DNA from: Pelodera strongyloides
Taxonomy: Eukaryota > Nematoda > Chromadorea > Rhabditida > Rhabditidae
Length of the DNA: 64,000 nt
Reading direction: 5' to 3'
NCBI GenBank assembly: GCA_036852015.1
Contig: JAANDG010000311.1
Coordinates: 104,804 to 168,803 of the forward strand
Shown here: piece after piece, positions 12,001 through 24,500 of the stretch
How positions within the stretch are numbered: position 1 is the first letter of the stretch
How the letters are laid out: each line of letters opens with the position of its first letter
Notes under the pieces: generated by a model
Database searches by the model: none
Told to the model about the DNA's origin: nothing
The model's input: only the letters and a program-made list of their open reading frames with translations
Program-made: the position numbers and the translations under genes

Positions 12001-15000
12001 TCGAAACAAAGGCCATAAGCCCCTGTTAAACCGTTAAAAGCCCCTAGTCAATAGCAATAAAGATGCTTTTTGTCAATTTTTCGCCTAAATCGTTGTAATA
12101 AAAGCAGTTGGGCGGATGCAGAGCACATATCGTTTTAGTTTTATTTTTGCGAAAAAGAATTTTTCGCCGAGCCTCTATACAACACACAACTGTTATGTAA
12201 AGCTGCGAAGACATGATATTTATTTTTGAGGAAAAAAAAAACAGGATTTCGATAAATACGCCGCCCGTGAACAACACAATGAAATAATGAAATGAAAGTT
12301 TAGCATCGTCTAATAAAGCTATAGCTTCTCAAATAAGATTGAAAACATTTTCTACACACGCATGCCAAAAGTAAGAAAAAAGATCAATATAATTCATGCA
12401 ACACAATTATCATCAGTCATTTAATCAATTAATTTAAAACCATAATCGCTAGGCCAGCCTGGCCGACCAACAACTGTCAGTCTAAACAATAAAACTATTA
12501 TAAAAACACCCGTTTAATTCTATACAAATCGCCCCGGACAAAATGTAAACACTAACCGTTTATGCGTGCGTGTAAAACGATCGCATTTTCGCAAAAACGC
12601 GTTTATAAAAATATATATTTTCAAATGGAAAACCGCCGGCCATTTTGCTTTGCACTCATATATTATGTAAACAGTAAAAAGGGGCAAAACTCTTTTTACG
12701 TTTTATTACGGCGAGGAAAAAAAGAAAGAAAAATCGATGGGTTTAAAAGAAAGGGAAAAAGAAATATAGTTCATATGAAATATTAATTTATATAGCACAT
12801 GATTTATGGAATTTGAGAAAGACTTTGTAAGTTAATGGTACGAGGCAATTGGCAGATACCCATTCTAATAAGACGAAATTGGTACCTAATTGCTAAGCTG
12901 CTAGCTTTACCTGAATTTAGGAACCTTATGGTAAGAGATATGGTAAGGTATCTCGGGTAACATATCAAGAGTAAGACAAGGTACCGAATGTCTATAGTTA
13001 CGCCGTTACGGCTAAGCTACATCAATTGACAAATACACCCGATAACAACTACTGAAAACTAACAAACACATAGACAAAAGATTTTAACATTCAGACAGCA
13101 CGAAGAATAATAATATATTTTATGAAAATAATAAGTAATGTGAAAGGACAGAAACACAGCTTAATGCCTATAGGCTTATAGTTTTTTTTTTAATGAGCAA
13201 TACTTACTACTGAAAAAAAGAAAAAAAATATATTGCACGTAAACGAAGCACTAGGAAGTAAACTCTCTTAGTAAACATTAAAAATGACCTTGTATTTTCT
13301 ACGTATTATGAAATTGCTCGGTTTGCCTCAGCTTATTACACGCAATATATTTCAACAGAAACGAAAATACATCCTCATCGTACTATAGTGTGCGGGGTAC
13401 ACTGAAATCATTGCACTTTCACTCAGAGTAAATATTTAAAGAAAAGTAAATAAGAGAGTAACTAAAGCGTTATTTTATTTTATTGCGGAAAAAATCCATT
13501 AGTCCTCGTAGAATGAAAAAAGTTATTTCCAGCTCGAGGTTTCGAAAAAATATTTTTTTTGGAAAAATATTTAAGCGTTGTGTTTACACGCGCAAAAAAG
13601 CTTCATCATGAATAAGATTTCTGGAAAAAAAGTGGAGAAAATAGGAGAGAGAGAAATAGAGAGATAGAGAGAGAGAAAAAGAGAGAGAGAGAAACTCTAA
13701 GAGAGAGAGAGAACGAGGTATACAGAGAAAGAGAGACTGACTGAGTGAGAGATAGCCTTAGGCTTCAATAGAGAGACAACAGTATTAGCGAATACAAAAA
13801 CTTCTTAAAAACGTGAATATCCTTCAAGGAGATACCATCGGAGAAAAATGTTTCCCAAAAAAAAAAAGGAAATTTCCAAATAAAAAAAAAGAACATTTCT
13901 GCCCGCTTAAATATTAATGCAATGCAGTTTTCTCGTTTCATCTAGATAACACATTGGCAGAGTTTGCATTTATTTAGAGTTTGGGATTAATTTTTTTCAC
14001 TGCAAGAATTCAAAACTTAAAGGGCAAGGAATGTCAAGGATGGAACATTAGTCAAATTTCTATAAGTTGCAAGTAAAACGATACAACACCCGGTTTATGA
14101 ACAACATGTTGGTCAACTGCATTCCAATGTATTATATGCAAATAAGTATTTAACTAAGCAAAGCACAGCTGACAATTTGCTTACAATACATGTGAGCGCC
14201 ATTGATCAACACAGGTTCACAAACCGCCAGTTATACCACTTTAAATAAACATACGAAACTAACTTAAGTACTCTATATTTTCACTAACAAAACACAGACG
14301 AAGGGAAAAGTGAACTCTGCTAAAAAATATTTCAAAATAGTTTCGTTTATTTCTCACGAACAGCCATCCATTCCTATCGTGCATTTCAATTAAAAGAGCA
14401 AAAAGTTTAATTGGATTAATTTTACATTTCTACCATAGAAAATTCCATTAAAATTGGCCCGACTGAAAAAAGAAGCAAAATTAAAGGAAAATGTGGAAAT
14501 GTTAAAAAATTCCCGCCCTTTGTCGAATTTAATAATGAAATTATGAGCAAAATTTTATGGTTTTTATGTTCGATAATATTCTTTTAGGACCGGGGGACAG
14601 AATGCAATTTGTGGCAAAATATACAGAATTTTCTATAATTAATAAAAAAAAAGTTGGTTAATTAAATGTTTTCCATATAATAATAATAAAATGTTATTAT
14701 CTAGAAGCAGGCAAAATTCAAAAGTGCGCGAGTAAGTAGAAAATAATTAGAAGAACTTTATACTCTATATTATATTCAGCTTGTTATTATAAACGCATTG
14801 TGAACCTAGCCAACCCAAAAGCAATTACTGAATTACAAACCCCAAGGCTTAAAGAGATATGACGGCTGGTTTTTGAAACGCATGCTGGAACACTGCAGTC
14901 CCATATGTTGTATGCAAATGAATATAAATTGACTAAAGACTAAAAATCGCGCAGTATCGCGCATTATTATTTGCATACAATGCATTCGTATACAGCGTGC

Positions 15001-16032
15001 AATATAAGCTTCAAAAACCGGCTGGTACACCGCTTTAAAAAAAAACTAAACATACCGTACATCTAACCAACTTGCCGACTACGGTAGTCTAATTAAAACA
15101 AAATGCGCGCATTTAATGTGAATATAGGGCGTTTTCTTTGGGGTCTTTTCCGCTATTTTTCATTAACATTAAATATTCCTTTGCAATACTCAGTATTTCA
15201 GAGGAGAGCCTCGGCTATAGCGAAAATGATGAATTATAATATATTTTTGCGCTTTTTCATAACTATCATCAACATAAAAAAATAGGGAGAGAGGGATGGA
15301 GAGAGATCACGTGAGTAGAAGAGATATCGAGAGATATAGAGAAAGTTAGAGAGATAGAGATATAGAGAAAGTTAGAGAGAGAGCAAGGTACAGAACGGTC
15401 AGACTGGAAAAAAATTAAGAGGTTATGTATATACAAAATAAGATACTATCAACTATAACAATTCAAAGACTACTGTAAGTCGCAGCTTCGTTATATTATA
15501 CAGTATACCCCAAATTCATGCCCTGTCAAAAGCAAAATTCTGACCACCAAACAATGCAACGGAGCAGAAAAAAAGAAGAAATAAAACTAAATATTAACAA
15601 TCTGAAACTGAACATAATTATCACCAAAACTAAAAAAAATGCAATAAAGATAGCTAATAACGTCATTAAAGCAAAAATTTCCCAAACTTTTATAACATGA
15701 AAAGAATTAAAAAGATAAAAGATAAGAAAATATTAGCTGGAAAAGGTTTTTTGGAAACGCATTTTAACTTAATAGCGAAATTCCGGTTTGGCCAATAAAC
15801 TAAAAGATTCAGAAAAAACCGTAAATTTAATATTCTCTAGAAAAGCGAGAGAAAAGTGTTGATCGATACATAATGTATGATGAAAATTGCGGAAAATATT
15901 ATTAATATTATTTTTCTGGCATTATTATAAAACATATTACTACCGGGGAATTTCTTATTAAACAAAAATATTCAATAATAATGTTTATATTTAATCGCAG
16001 ACTCTCTTGTTTATAAAAATGTATAGAAAACC

Positions 16033-16097
<65 letters not shown>

Positions 16098-16166
16098 CAA
16101 CACTACAAATACCATGGACTCTTTCTATTATTAAAATAGCAATATTTATAATATGACTAATTTTAC

Positions 16167-16200
<34 letters not shown>

Positions 16201-17645
16201 GCCCAAACAAGTATTTTTATTATTAAAAAAATGGGAACCCAGTTTCCCTTTAAAATGAATAAAGTATTCCGCAATATGTATGTGTTCAGCGTGTGGGGTT
16301 CTAATAAATAACAATAAATAAAATATTGCTGTGTAAAAAAGGGGAATTGAAAGCCAGGCGGGGAAATTGCCTTGGCCTACTTTTACATCAAATATACGAA
16401 ATTATGCAAAGGGAATGAAAATAGTAAGTTGGGTAATTGTTATTTAAAAGTCAATACTCTATACGCCCTACAAACTTCAAGGTAATTGCTTCGTTTATAA
16501 GAATACACAATGTCGTTGCTGAATACTAAAACACATTCTACTCTCTGTCTCTCTCCCTCTCTCTCTATCTCTCTCTCTCCCTCTCTATCTCTCTCGCACA
16601 CTTCTCTCTCGGAAAAGATTTTCATTTAACATTGTTTAAGCGAAAATTGTGGAAAAAGGTTTAGAAAACTCAATGGCTTAGACTATAAAATTGGCCTCGG
16701 GTTGCTTAGAATTTTGCTTAGAAAAGAAAATTCAATAAACTTTTCTCGAAACGAATTTTATTTGTAAAAGGAGAACTGGCGAATTGAATACTACACTTTT
16801 TGAAAATGAAATTCGCTATATATTTGCCAAAGTACTCGTCATTCACTAAAAATAACATATTTGAGGCTTTCGGAACGCATACCTCTAGGAAAGATTTAGC
16901 AAGAAATAAAGGAGATACGATAATACGCAGAAGAGGATGCCCACTATTTCAATACTAAAATTACCGCGTTAGAAAATGTTATTAATGAAGTAAAAGTAAG
17001 TTATAATTAAAGTTCAAACACGATACAATTGGTTTTCAAAAGTACCATGCATGCTTATTAACTTCACACGAAAATCATAACCCTTCGATGATATTTTCCA
17101 AAAAAATCCATAGGAGAAATTAGTAGTCAATAAGTATTGAATTAGTACAAGGCGAAAATATCTATTCTTCTATAGTCAAAGAAAGGATGCTACTATTAAG
17201 AGACTAGTACAGTTTTGGTATACATCTTACTATTGAGCCTTTTGCTTTCTAATATTTGCTCAATATGCTTAGTGCTTATTTGTTTTAATTGCAAATCATA
17301 CACAAGGATAAGATATCAATATAATGACTACAAAAAGAGCGTACAAAACAATAAATATATAAACCAAAGGCAAAAAACATAATTGTGCTTATATATGTTT
17401 GTTTGCACAGGTGTGCAAATAAATAAAATACTACCGCTTTACAGCCTTACTATGCTTTTCAACCGGGTAAAGCCTACATAAAAATGAACGTAATAAAAAC
17501 TAAAAGTTTAAATAGTGTTTACGGGGGTAGCGGCATAAAGTATTCGTAAGTGATTGGTTGTGTTATTGCTTATCGAAATAGGTACACAAATAACAGCACA
17601 CTGGCACACATTTACACACGCACACCACATACACATCGGCACAAA

Positions 17646-17692
<47 letters not shown>

Positions 17693-17694
17693 AC

Positions 17695-17737
<43 letters not shown>

Positions 17738-19856
17738 ACACACATCGGCACAAACATACACACATAAACGTTACATACACGTCGTAAATAATTATTACTT
17801 TATGGAAATACTAAAAAAGAGTGACATGTATATAAAATTGGGACCTTTTCTAGAAAACTGGGCCGGGGGCCTCTTTTATGTTAATAATTGTGATGTAATT
17901 ATATAATTTTCGTTGTGAAAAGCTTTTATAGAAAAGGGGAATTTGAGGGAAACACGCACACACGTACACTTACACTTAGAGAGAGAATTTAGAATTTATG
18001 GAAAAAAAACTGCCAGTAATTTTGTTGGGGAAAATTTAGGGAACGTTTTTTAAACTATGGAAAATGAAGGTTTTGCCAAATACGTCACGCGCCACGCGCT
18101 CAGTAATACTATTTTGGTAAAAAAAGATAAATATAAAGTGATAGTATTTTACACCTACATCAAAAAACCAGGAGTCAAATTCAATTTTCCAAAAGCCAAA
18201 AAAAAATTGGGTAAATAATTTCCTTTTAGCATGGGATTTTGCCCCGAGGCAAAGGAGAACTTCCCTTCTTTTAAACTTAAAATTTGAACATAAAATGCAA
18301 ATTCAAAAAGGGGATTAAAATTCTTTTTTAGGGCGAAATGGGCATGCTTTGAATAAAGTCGAGGAAAACACCGCATCTTGGAAAAAGAGCACTTTATAAA
18401 ATAATATTTTTTCTAAAATTAAACAGTAAAGGTAAAGGTAATGCGATAAGATATGGAAAATATTCCCAAAATTCCCCGGTTTATCAAAGTAGACAAAAAA
18501 AAACTAATATCACGAAAAAGGAAAATTGAGTATATAAAAAAGCGCGCGGCCGGACTCACATCTAATGTTCTCTAAAAAAAGGACAAAGACCCTGGCCCCG
18601 TAAAGGTCCTAGCACGACAAATACCGTAGCGAGGACTGGACAAATATTTGCTTTTTCCTATTTAACTCTTTTTCGACTTGCGCGCGGGCCTTGCAGGAGC
18701 CGGGACACAAAAGGGGCGTGGCCCATTGGGACCCGCGCGCTAAAACGTCCAAAATATACCGTACTCAAAGGCGGAAGAAGCTGAGAAAAATTACGTCACA
18801 AACGCACACACACAGACTGGCACACGTCAAAAATTTCCAGCTAGCGCGCAAAAAAAAACAACACTGCAAACGGAAAATAATTTGCCGAAAGTTTATCGGA
18901 GGAAAATAGAGGAGGGTTCGGTTTTGAGGAAATGTTTAAAGAAAGACAAATATAAAATAGAGGTGAGGTGATCAAGCACCGACTTAAAGGAAGTTACTTC
19001 CGCAAGAAAGTGAGAATTCTAAAAGACAACATAGTTTTTGAAAAAAGGGTCAGGCCCAAGAAAAATTGTAACTGAATTTTCTTGCGCGCAAATTAGGCAG
19101 TAATACTGCACCATCCATTAATCTAGAACATGTGTTAGTACTCACGCAATATATATTCTTTTATCGTACCTCATTATTATCAAGGGCTTCAAATACCCGA
19201 AATCGTGGCGCCGCTCTAATACAGCACCAAGTTCGATAAATTTATAAACAAAATGTGCCATGCGCGCGCCGCCTACTCGCGAGAAGAACCCAAGAACCCT
19301 TTCGGACCACAAGTGCGCGGCACATTCGCGAATTTTAGCAACACTATAAAAGTACGAACCGAATTCGCCGATGATGTCTGCGTCACAGTCTCTCCATTAC
19401 CACTGTCCGGTGATATTTGCGGTTTCGAGTCGCCGCACGAGAAATTGAATTGATCCTGAAGGGAAATAGGTTACCGTAATTTTCCGTAGTTGGATCAATA
19501 TTCGTAGTAAGTTGTAGGTTCGAGAAAACTTGTGTGCGTACCCTTCTAGTTCATGAACTTCATAAATCTCAATCACTGAATCCTACCCTAATATATCGTC
19601 ACTGATTGGAAAGCTGCAATCGTAGGTACAAAGTACAAACTACAAAAAAGCAAAAACTACAAACTACAACGCTCTACCGTACCCTCTCCATCTTAATAAC
19701 ACTGGGCAGCATATTCTCCTTGGGCGAAGCATTTCCCTGCTGCTGCTGTTGCTGTTTTTGCTGCTCACTCAGCTGCAGACACAAATTCCGTAGGAATTCG
19801 CTTTCCTTATTGTCGCACTCGGAAGTGCTAGCCGTTTCCATACTTTGCATTTTATC
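6034..19856 (-). CDS. Gln-rich AT-hook protein with transposase-like DNA-binding region
   Basis: Exons (5' to 3'): 19683-19856, 19360-19455, 11424-11660, 11084-11197, 10748-10957, 10550-10625, 9849-9914, 9420-9637, 8957-9085, 7997-8107, 7561-7689, 7134-7272, 6769-6861, 6534-6619, 6034-6252. All phases agree, giving about 698 aa. The first exon starts DKMQSM after TTTTCAG, so the ATG could follow a trans-splice site. The N-terminal half is Ser/Gln-rich with a coiled-coil-like ELEDEVNTLKRNC and a Cys cluster (CALGVRPCNCAVCC), then a Q-rich stretch. Near residue 410 lies an AT-hook, RGRGRGRPKLIGDELDAELV, followed by KALEIARQYIMNKAPGLLEE and KITWAMKLVSRVAERQ, resembling the N-terminal DNA-binding part of pogo/CENP-B-like transposases. 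Poly-Q and Pro/Ser/Thr-rich tails follow. Inferred role: nuclear DNA-binding transcriptional or chromatin regulator. Retaining the intron after 10550 gives an alternative C-terminus ending at 10452. Orthologue not identified. Confidence 0.82.
9935..10050. repeat. Short MITE M1 copy in intron
   Basis: Left end TTTAAAGCCAAATACCGGCC and right end GCGTTTCAAAAACCGGCCAG are intact, but the AT-rich interior is shortened to about 60 bp. It lies inside an intron of the Q-rich gene. Confidence 0.8.
13641..13755. repeat. GA-rich simple repeat
   Basis: Imperfect GAGA/GATA tract within the long intron. Confidence 0.85.
14078..14245. repeat. MITE-like element (M5, GGTTTATGAACAAC type)
   Basis: Imperfect inverted repeat: CACCCGGTTTATGAACAACATG at the left, and GATCAACACAGGTTCACAAACC with CAGTTATACCACTTTAAA at the right. 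The interior holds the conserved TATTATATGCAAAT segment. Similar elements lie at 21806-21976, 24330-24500 and 29283-29459. Confidence 0.6.
14848..15039. repeat. MITE M1-related copy
   Basis: Left end GGCTGGTTTTTGAAACGCATG and right end GCTTCAAAAACCGGCTGGTA are inverted copies. The left flank CTTAAAGAGATATGAC and right flank ACACCGCTTTAAA resemble other M1 ends. Confidence 0.75.
15284..15390. repeat. GA/GATA-rich simple repeat
   Basis: Imperfect GAGAGATATAGAGAAAGTTA-type repeat in the long intron, with a short internal tandem (TATAGAGAAAGTTAGAGAGA). Confidence 0.8.
16034..16200. repeat. Two (ATT)n microsatellites
   Basis: About 21 ATT units at 16034-16098 and about 12 at 16165-16200, separated by unique sequence. 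In the minus direction these read as an Asn-only stretch, which should not be taken for a prion-like coding region. Confidence 0.9.
16543..16612. repeat. CT-rich simple repeat
   Basis: Imperfect (CT)n tract in the long intron. Confidence 0.85.
17633..17758. repeat. (CA)n microsatellite
   Basis: About 100 bp of nearly pure CA dinucleotides with a few interruptions (CAAACA, CGCACA). The ORFs crossing it on either strand are only this repeat. Confidence 0.92.
18540..18780. other. GC-richer island in long intron
   Basis: This stretch stands out from its AT-rich surroundings (GCGCGCGGCCGG, CCCTGGCCCCGTAAAGG, GCGCGCGGGCC). It could be an internal promoter for the 3' two-thirds of the Q-rich gene. 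No TATA box, first exon or trans-splice site is evident. Confidence 0.25.
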
Positions 19857-21111
19857 CTGAAAAGGAAAATTTGGAGTTTGGAGTTTGTAGTCTGCATTTT
19901 AGTAATTAGTCAACACGATACATGTTCAGCGATAACGGTTCACATAAAACGTGACAATAGACGATTTTAGAAAACAATAAATAGAATCATGAAAGTACTG
20001 ACAAAGTTACAAAACATGTAAGATTGTGAAAATATGAGAATAAGTTTAGGAACAAAAGCAAGCTACTTCAAATTCTGTATAAAGGACTAGGCGTAGGCGA
20101 GGGTAGAAAGAGACCTCTGACATAAAATGCCATAACATATATCGAATGGATACATTAGTCAATACAAATATCCAAAATGTATAATGTTGCTAGTTATATA
20201 GAAAACCGGCTTTAATTTAAAAATACAAACATGCAAAAATAATTATGCAAATTATTATTTTTTTTAAAGAATATGGATTATTTATGTATGTAAATGTTTA
20301 TTGCTGTTATTTAAATTTATGAAAGTTTTGGACCATACAAATAAATTATAATGATAGGGTGAACTAATACATATATCGGAAAATATAACAAGGAAACTTA
20401 TAATTATGCCGTATTTATTAAAAGCTAAATTCCATATTCCCCGCTTGCCCCATTTCCCCACTACCATAAATTTTCTTATTTCTTAATTGCCCGAAATATT
20501 CCATTCAAAAAATTTCTTTGCTCCGAGAAAAAAAATCTCCGAATTTCGAAAAGCGCTACTAAAAGTAGGTCACTTTGTGTGTGGGAAATGATTTTCGGAA
20601 AAAAGGACAAAACCCCTCGGACATGATTTTACGAAATACACAACCAATAAAAAACACAGCCCGCAGGAGTAGCGTTTGCAAAAACTCGTCAGTCCTCTCA
20701 CGAAAATGCGCAATAAAATTTAAATGTATTAAGTTTTGAGAAAATGGCGGGAACTTTGAATTTTCAAAAAAGTGTTTTATTCGAAAATATTTGGTATTTT
20801 TGGCCGATCCTTGACGAGCCCGCAGCGCTGACAGTGTGCATAAAAATAGTTTATTTGAAAAACAAGATGGGATATCACGAAGTGAGGGAAGGGACTTCTC
20901 TCTGAGAGAAAGATTCGGAGAGAGAGACAGAGAGAGAGAGAGATGCGGAGAGAGAGAGGGAGAGAGAGAGATAGAAAGAAAGAGAGAAAGATAGAAAGAA
21001 AGAAAGCTGTAAAACGGGAGAAACAAAGAGTGAGAGATTGAGGTATAGAATGGTACTCAACTCACGACCAATAAATATAAATACCAAAAATCAATATTTA
21101 TGACGGTTGGT
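19857..21111. other. Upstream of first confident exon
   Basis: Contains GA-rich tract at about 20890-21030. No exon is seen. It may be an intron if the 42-nt candidate exon at 21332-21373 is real. Confidence 0.35.
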
Positions 21112-21291
21112 TTTAAGCGAAATACCGGCCGGTTTTTGAAACACATCGACTACAGCATTCGTATGCAGCTTTTGTAAATGAGCATAAATTAGAATAAAAA
21201 ATCGAGCTAAATTCGAGCAACTTAGCATAACAACGTATAAATTCAGTTGTCCACGATGCGTTTCAAAAACCGGCCGGTATTTCGCTTTAAA
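21112..21291. repeat. MITE family M1 copy
   Basis: Well preserved copy: GCGAAATACCGGCCGGTTTT at the left and its reverse complement at the right, with interior AATTAGAATAAAAAATCGAG and TTGTCCACGATGCGTTTC. Confidence 0.9.
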
Positions 21292-21331
21292 GCATAAATG
21301 AAATGTCAGTCCTAAACTAAAATGCTCCTAC

Positions 21332-21373
21332 CGGGGGTGGTACCTGTGCGTGTGTCTGTACGAAACAAGTTGT
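21332..21373 (-). CDS. Candidate 42-nt exon of the Q-rich gene
   Basis: On the minus strand an acceptor (TTTTGCAG) and a donor (GTAGGA) bound 14 open codons, TTCFVQTHAQVPPP, phase 0 at both ends. This matches the phase of the next exon at 19856. The composition (Thr, Gln, Pro) suits the protein, but such a short exon can arise by chance. Confidence 0.35.
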
Positions 21374-21631
21374 CTGCAAAAGAATTCTTTAATATAAAAC
21401 TAGACCTAGACAGGCACGAGAGAGTGTGTGGATTGAGGAGAGACTAGACAGACTAAGGTAGCGCACGAATTTCGATTCTGTTTAATGGATTGCAAGTCAC
21501 GAAAAGCACACGAAATGTAATTGCATCATTATTTATCGCGCAGGGGGGGGGGGGGTGCTTCGACCCTCGCTGTTCTGCTGCTTATGAGATGTAGAGATCT
21601 ACGCCATGGGCCTGACCCCCTGACGGAGGGT

Positions 21632-21810
21632 ATTAAAGCGAGATATAGGCCGATTTTTGAAACGCATGGACAACTGAATTCTTACGTATTTCTGCAACTT
21701 TGTTCGAATTTTGCTCGATTTTTTATTCTAATTTATTCTCATTTGCATAGGCCGCACAAGAAATCTGGTCTACGCTGTGTTTCAAAAACCGACAGGTATT
21801 TCGCTTTAAA
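21632..21810. repeat. MITE family M1 copy, reversed interior
   Basis: Ends TATTAAAGCGAGATATAGGC and GACAGGTATTTCGCTTTAAA. The interior carries the family segment in the opposite orientation (TTTGCTCGATTTTTTATTC). Confidence 0.85.
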
Positions 21811-21976
21811 GCGTATGGCAAGTGGTTTTAATGCATACTATGTACACTGGTATTCCACGTACTATACGCAGTTTACGCAGTTTACGCACACTACTGAACC
21901 GGGAATGCACACAAGGGCACATTCATTTGCACATAATAATACTTGGAAATGTAACCGTCCATACCACTTTAAATAT
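21806..21976. repeat. MITE-like element (M5), adjacent to M1
   Basis: TTTAAAGCGTATGGCAAGTGG at the left and TCCATACCACTTTAAA at the right form imperfect inverted ends. It shares the TTTAAAGCG boundary with the preceding M1 copy, so the two are directly abutting insertions. Confidence 0.55.
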
Positions 21977-22563
21977 TAAATATTTTAAACCAAATGTCGG
22001 ACTGAAATTCAAAAATAGGAGCTGTGCTGGTGCAATAAAAATTCCATGTCAAGGTCGCGCTATTAAAAAACGACATTTTTTAGTTGAACGGGTGGTCCGC
22101 GTATGTGACATACTTACGTCGGAGGACGGAGCAGTGTACGGTAATTGATGCGCATTTTATTAAAGTGAAACCAAAATATTTGCAATGTGGGGAAGAACTA
22201 GTTTCTTTTTACATAATTATAATTGATTGGCACTTTTAGTAAAGGTGTAACAGATGAAAAATAAAGTTTGCAACAATATTACAAATGGTATGGAAATTAC
22301 AAAGAGGAAGTTTCGAAGTACAAGCATAAGAAGTACAAGCGTACTTTGAGGCAATCCGATGCGGCACCAAATTTTGAGAGTCATAGCTCAGCGTTGCCGC
22401 GCGCAGAAAAGTGAGCGACGACGTAGCCGCGCGCAAGACCTTCAAAATTTATAGATGACGTCGTAATTACCGAAAATAAACTTTCCACATGCAAAACATG
22501 TATGCTAGCTGGTTACAATTGAAATTACTATGGAGAGGTAATATCAGAGTGTTAGAAAAAAGA

Positions 22564-22564
<1 letters not shown>

Positions 22565-22602
<38 letters not shown>

Positions 22603-22610
22603 GGAGACGC

Positions 22611-22643
<33 letters not shown>

Positions 22644-22680
22644 AGGGAGAGAGAGACAGAGTTAGAGAGAGAGAGATATG
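22565..22680. repeat. GA-rich simple repeat
   Basis: Nearly pure (GA)n in two blocks separated by GGGAGACGCTA. Confidence 0.9.
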
Positions 22681-22989
22681 TAACTATATAAAGGTTTATT
22701 GAGGATATGCAATTAACACATCTCAAAAGGTGACCCTAAGATACCACGCTTCACAACGCAGTATACTCACAAGGGACCAAACTACAAAGAACAAAAACAC
22801 GAACACAAACTAAAGAACACTAAACATAACATATTCAATATCATAATAAGAGCACTAAACGTAAATTCAATTCAATTAAAGCATTTTAAGGTAATACTAA
22901 CGTTACTTAACAATTTACAGATAAAAACATTCATGAGCGTAAATTCACAGAAATGTATATAAAAAAAAACATCGGTACAAGGTAAGAAA

Positions 22990-23520
22990 TATAAATTGTT
23001 CTCAGTAAAAAAATGCAGGGGGTCTTTGGGAAAAAATTTGCGGATTTGCATTTACATAACTCAGAAGTTCTTCTGCATTTTTACACTGATCAACTTCGGA
23101 CGGTAGATTATTGACAAGATCTGCAATTCTATTGAAGAACCAATTCCTATCTTTATACCTTAACTTAGACTTTTTAATAACATATTTGTGAGGGCGACAT
23201 GGCCGAGTTGAAGTTTGAGATCTCAAAACTAAGTGTTGCGACAAGCACGGAAAGTCATAAATATTAAATAAAAGCTTAAATGCAGTCAAGATATCAGTCT
23301 TTCTTCTCCTTAAAATTTTAAATATTCTACACGCGACTTGTAAGACTGATATCTTACGTTCTTTTTAATACACACACGTTTGGAGAAAAACCTTTGGGGG
23401 GCTTCTAATCTACGACAATCTAATCTACGACAAAAAAATAAAAACATACTAATAAACATCAAAGAATGTAGATCTCCAAATTGTATACAACCAATATAAA
23501 GTGGCAATAAAACGTTGAAA
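22990..23520 (-). mobile_element. Decayed non-LTR retrotransposon, RT C-terminal end
   Basis: Minus-strand reading in two frames resembles the C-terminal tail of jockey/CR1-type LINE ORF2. The upstream part reads LEAPQRFFSKRVCIKK, like the common LE.VQR.FTKR motif. The downstream part (ending at 23002) has KDRNWFFNRIADLVNNLPSE, like the usual R..FF..R....WN.LP motif near the end of ORF2. A frameshift separates the parts and the RT core is missing, so it is a 5'-truncated dead copy. Family assignment is by motif only. Confidence 0.6.
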
Positions 23521-24093
23521 AGTGCCTAACTTTATTATCTTTAAACAAAAAGCGCGAGAGAGCGCGCGGCGATGTGAGAGACCCGACAGTGAGAGTTAAT
23601 ACATGGAAAAGATAATGCACAAGTGTGAGGAAGTAGACAGTCAGAGAGAGAAAGTCAGAGAGCCAGAGACTTTTGGTTTTGATCGCATTTTGGGTATTAA
23701 AATAGTGGAGAAGAAAAAAAACGGCGAAATAAAAATGGGGTTATTGGCCTAGGACGACCGGCTTATTTCCCAATTGATTAAGCGAGGGCAGTGGGAAAAT
23801 TTCGTTAATGAATTTCAGAAAACTCATTTTTTTTGTAAACTTTTGGAAACCAAGGGATAAAAAAAAATGTTAGTAATAAAAAATGTTAATACATTACCAG
23901 TAATAATCGAGTATAATTATGTTTACTATGGTTGAAAACTATTAAAAAGTTTAAACAATATAACTATGTGAGCAAAAATGAACCAAAAGATGATCTGCGA
24001 AAGTTAATATATGCAACTTGGAGCACTTACAATGGCTAACTATGACTATGGTACATTTTGTTGCCTCGTATTTTAGCCATAACCCTGAAACTC

Positions 24094-24264
24094 TTAAAGC
24101 GAAATGCCAGCTCCTTTGGAAAATTTGCATATGATAAGCAAATCCTATGTATCCTATGCTAATTTTGCGCGATCGTCCACGGCTATCGCGCAAAATTAGC
24201 ATAGGATACATAGGATTTGCTTATCATATGCAAATTTTCCAAAGGAGCTGGCATTTCGCTTTAA
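24094..24264. repeat. Near-perfect 171-bp palindrome (M2)
   Basis: TTAAAGCGAAATGCCAGCTCC...GCGCGATCG and its reverse complement meet at a short CCACGGCTA-type centre. Nearly every base is paired over about 80-bp arms. Outer TTAAAGCGAAAT resembles M1 ends, so M2 may use the same trans-acting machinery. No coding capacity. Confidence 0.92.
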
Positions 24265-24329
24265 GAATGTTGGTACCCCATGCAGTACCCCATGTAAGAC
24301 AAAGCTCCAAAGCAAAATTTGCATATAAA

Positions 24330-24500
24330 ACATCATAAGCGCACATGGTTTTGAAACGTTTGCTGAAGAACTGTATATCTACGTATTATATGCAAATGGT
24401 GTCTATTCTCAGTGCCCAGAAATGAGTAGAGAGTTATAATACAAGGAAATATAGTTGTACAGCGCACAAACCACGCAGCATATCGCTTTTCGAGCCTAGT
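24330..24500. repeat. MITE-like element (M5 type)
   Basis: CATAAGCGCACATGGTTTTGAAACG at the left and CGCACAAACCACGCAGCATATCGCTTT at the right, with the TATTATATGCAAAT interior signature of M5 elements. Confidence 0.5.

Larger units (their letters stand above)
11661..19359. other. 7.7-kb intron of the Q-rich gene
   Basis: This intron separates the exon encoding DQFNFSCGD...(19360-19455) from the exon starting ELCGMDDVE (11424-11660). Other introns of the gene are mostly under 700 bp. It contains GA-, CT-, ATT- and CA-type simple repeats and several MITEs, listed separately. I saw no coding exon in it. The GC-richer stretch at 18540-18780 could be an internal promoter, but no first exon was identified. 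Confidence 0.6.

Noticed and set aside
15991..16314. Minus-strand ORF rich in Asn runs, prion-like
   Set aside because: It is the two (ATT)n microsatellites, with no splice or coding support.
17508..17906. His/Thr- or Cys/Val-rich ORFs on both strands
   Set aside because: They are translations of the (CA)n microsatellite.
20559..21087. Minus-strand Ser/Leu-rich ORF of 155 codons, signal-peptide-like
   Set aside because: Mostly the GA-rich tract read as SLSLSL, without splice partners.
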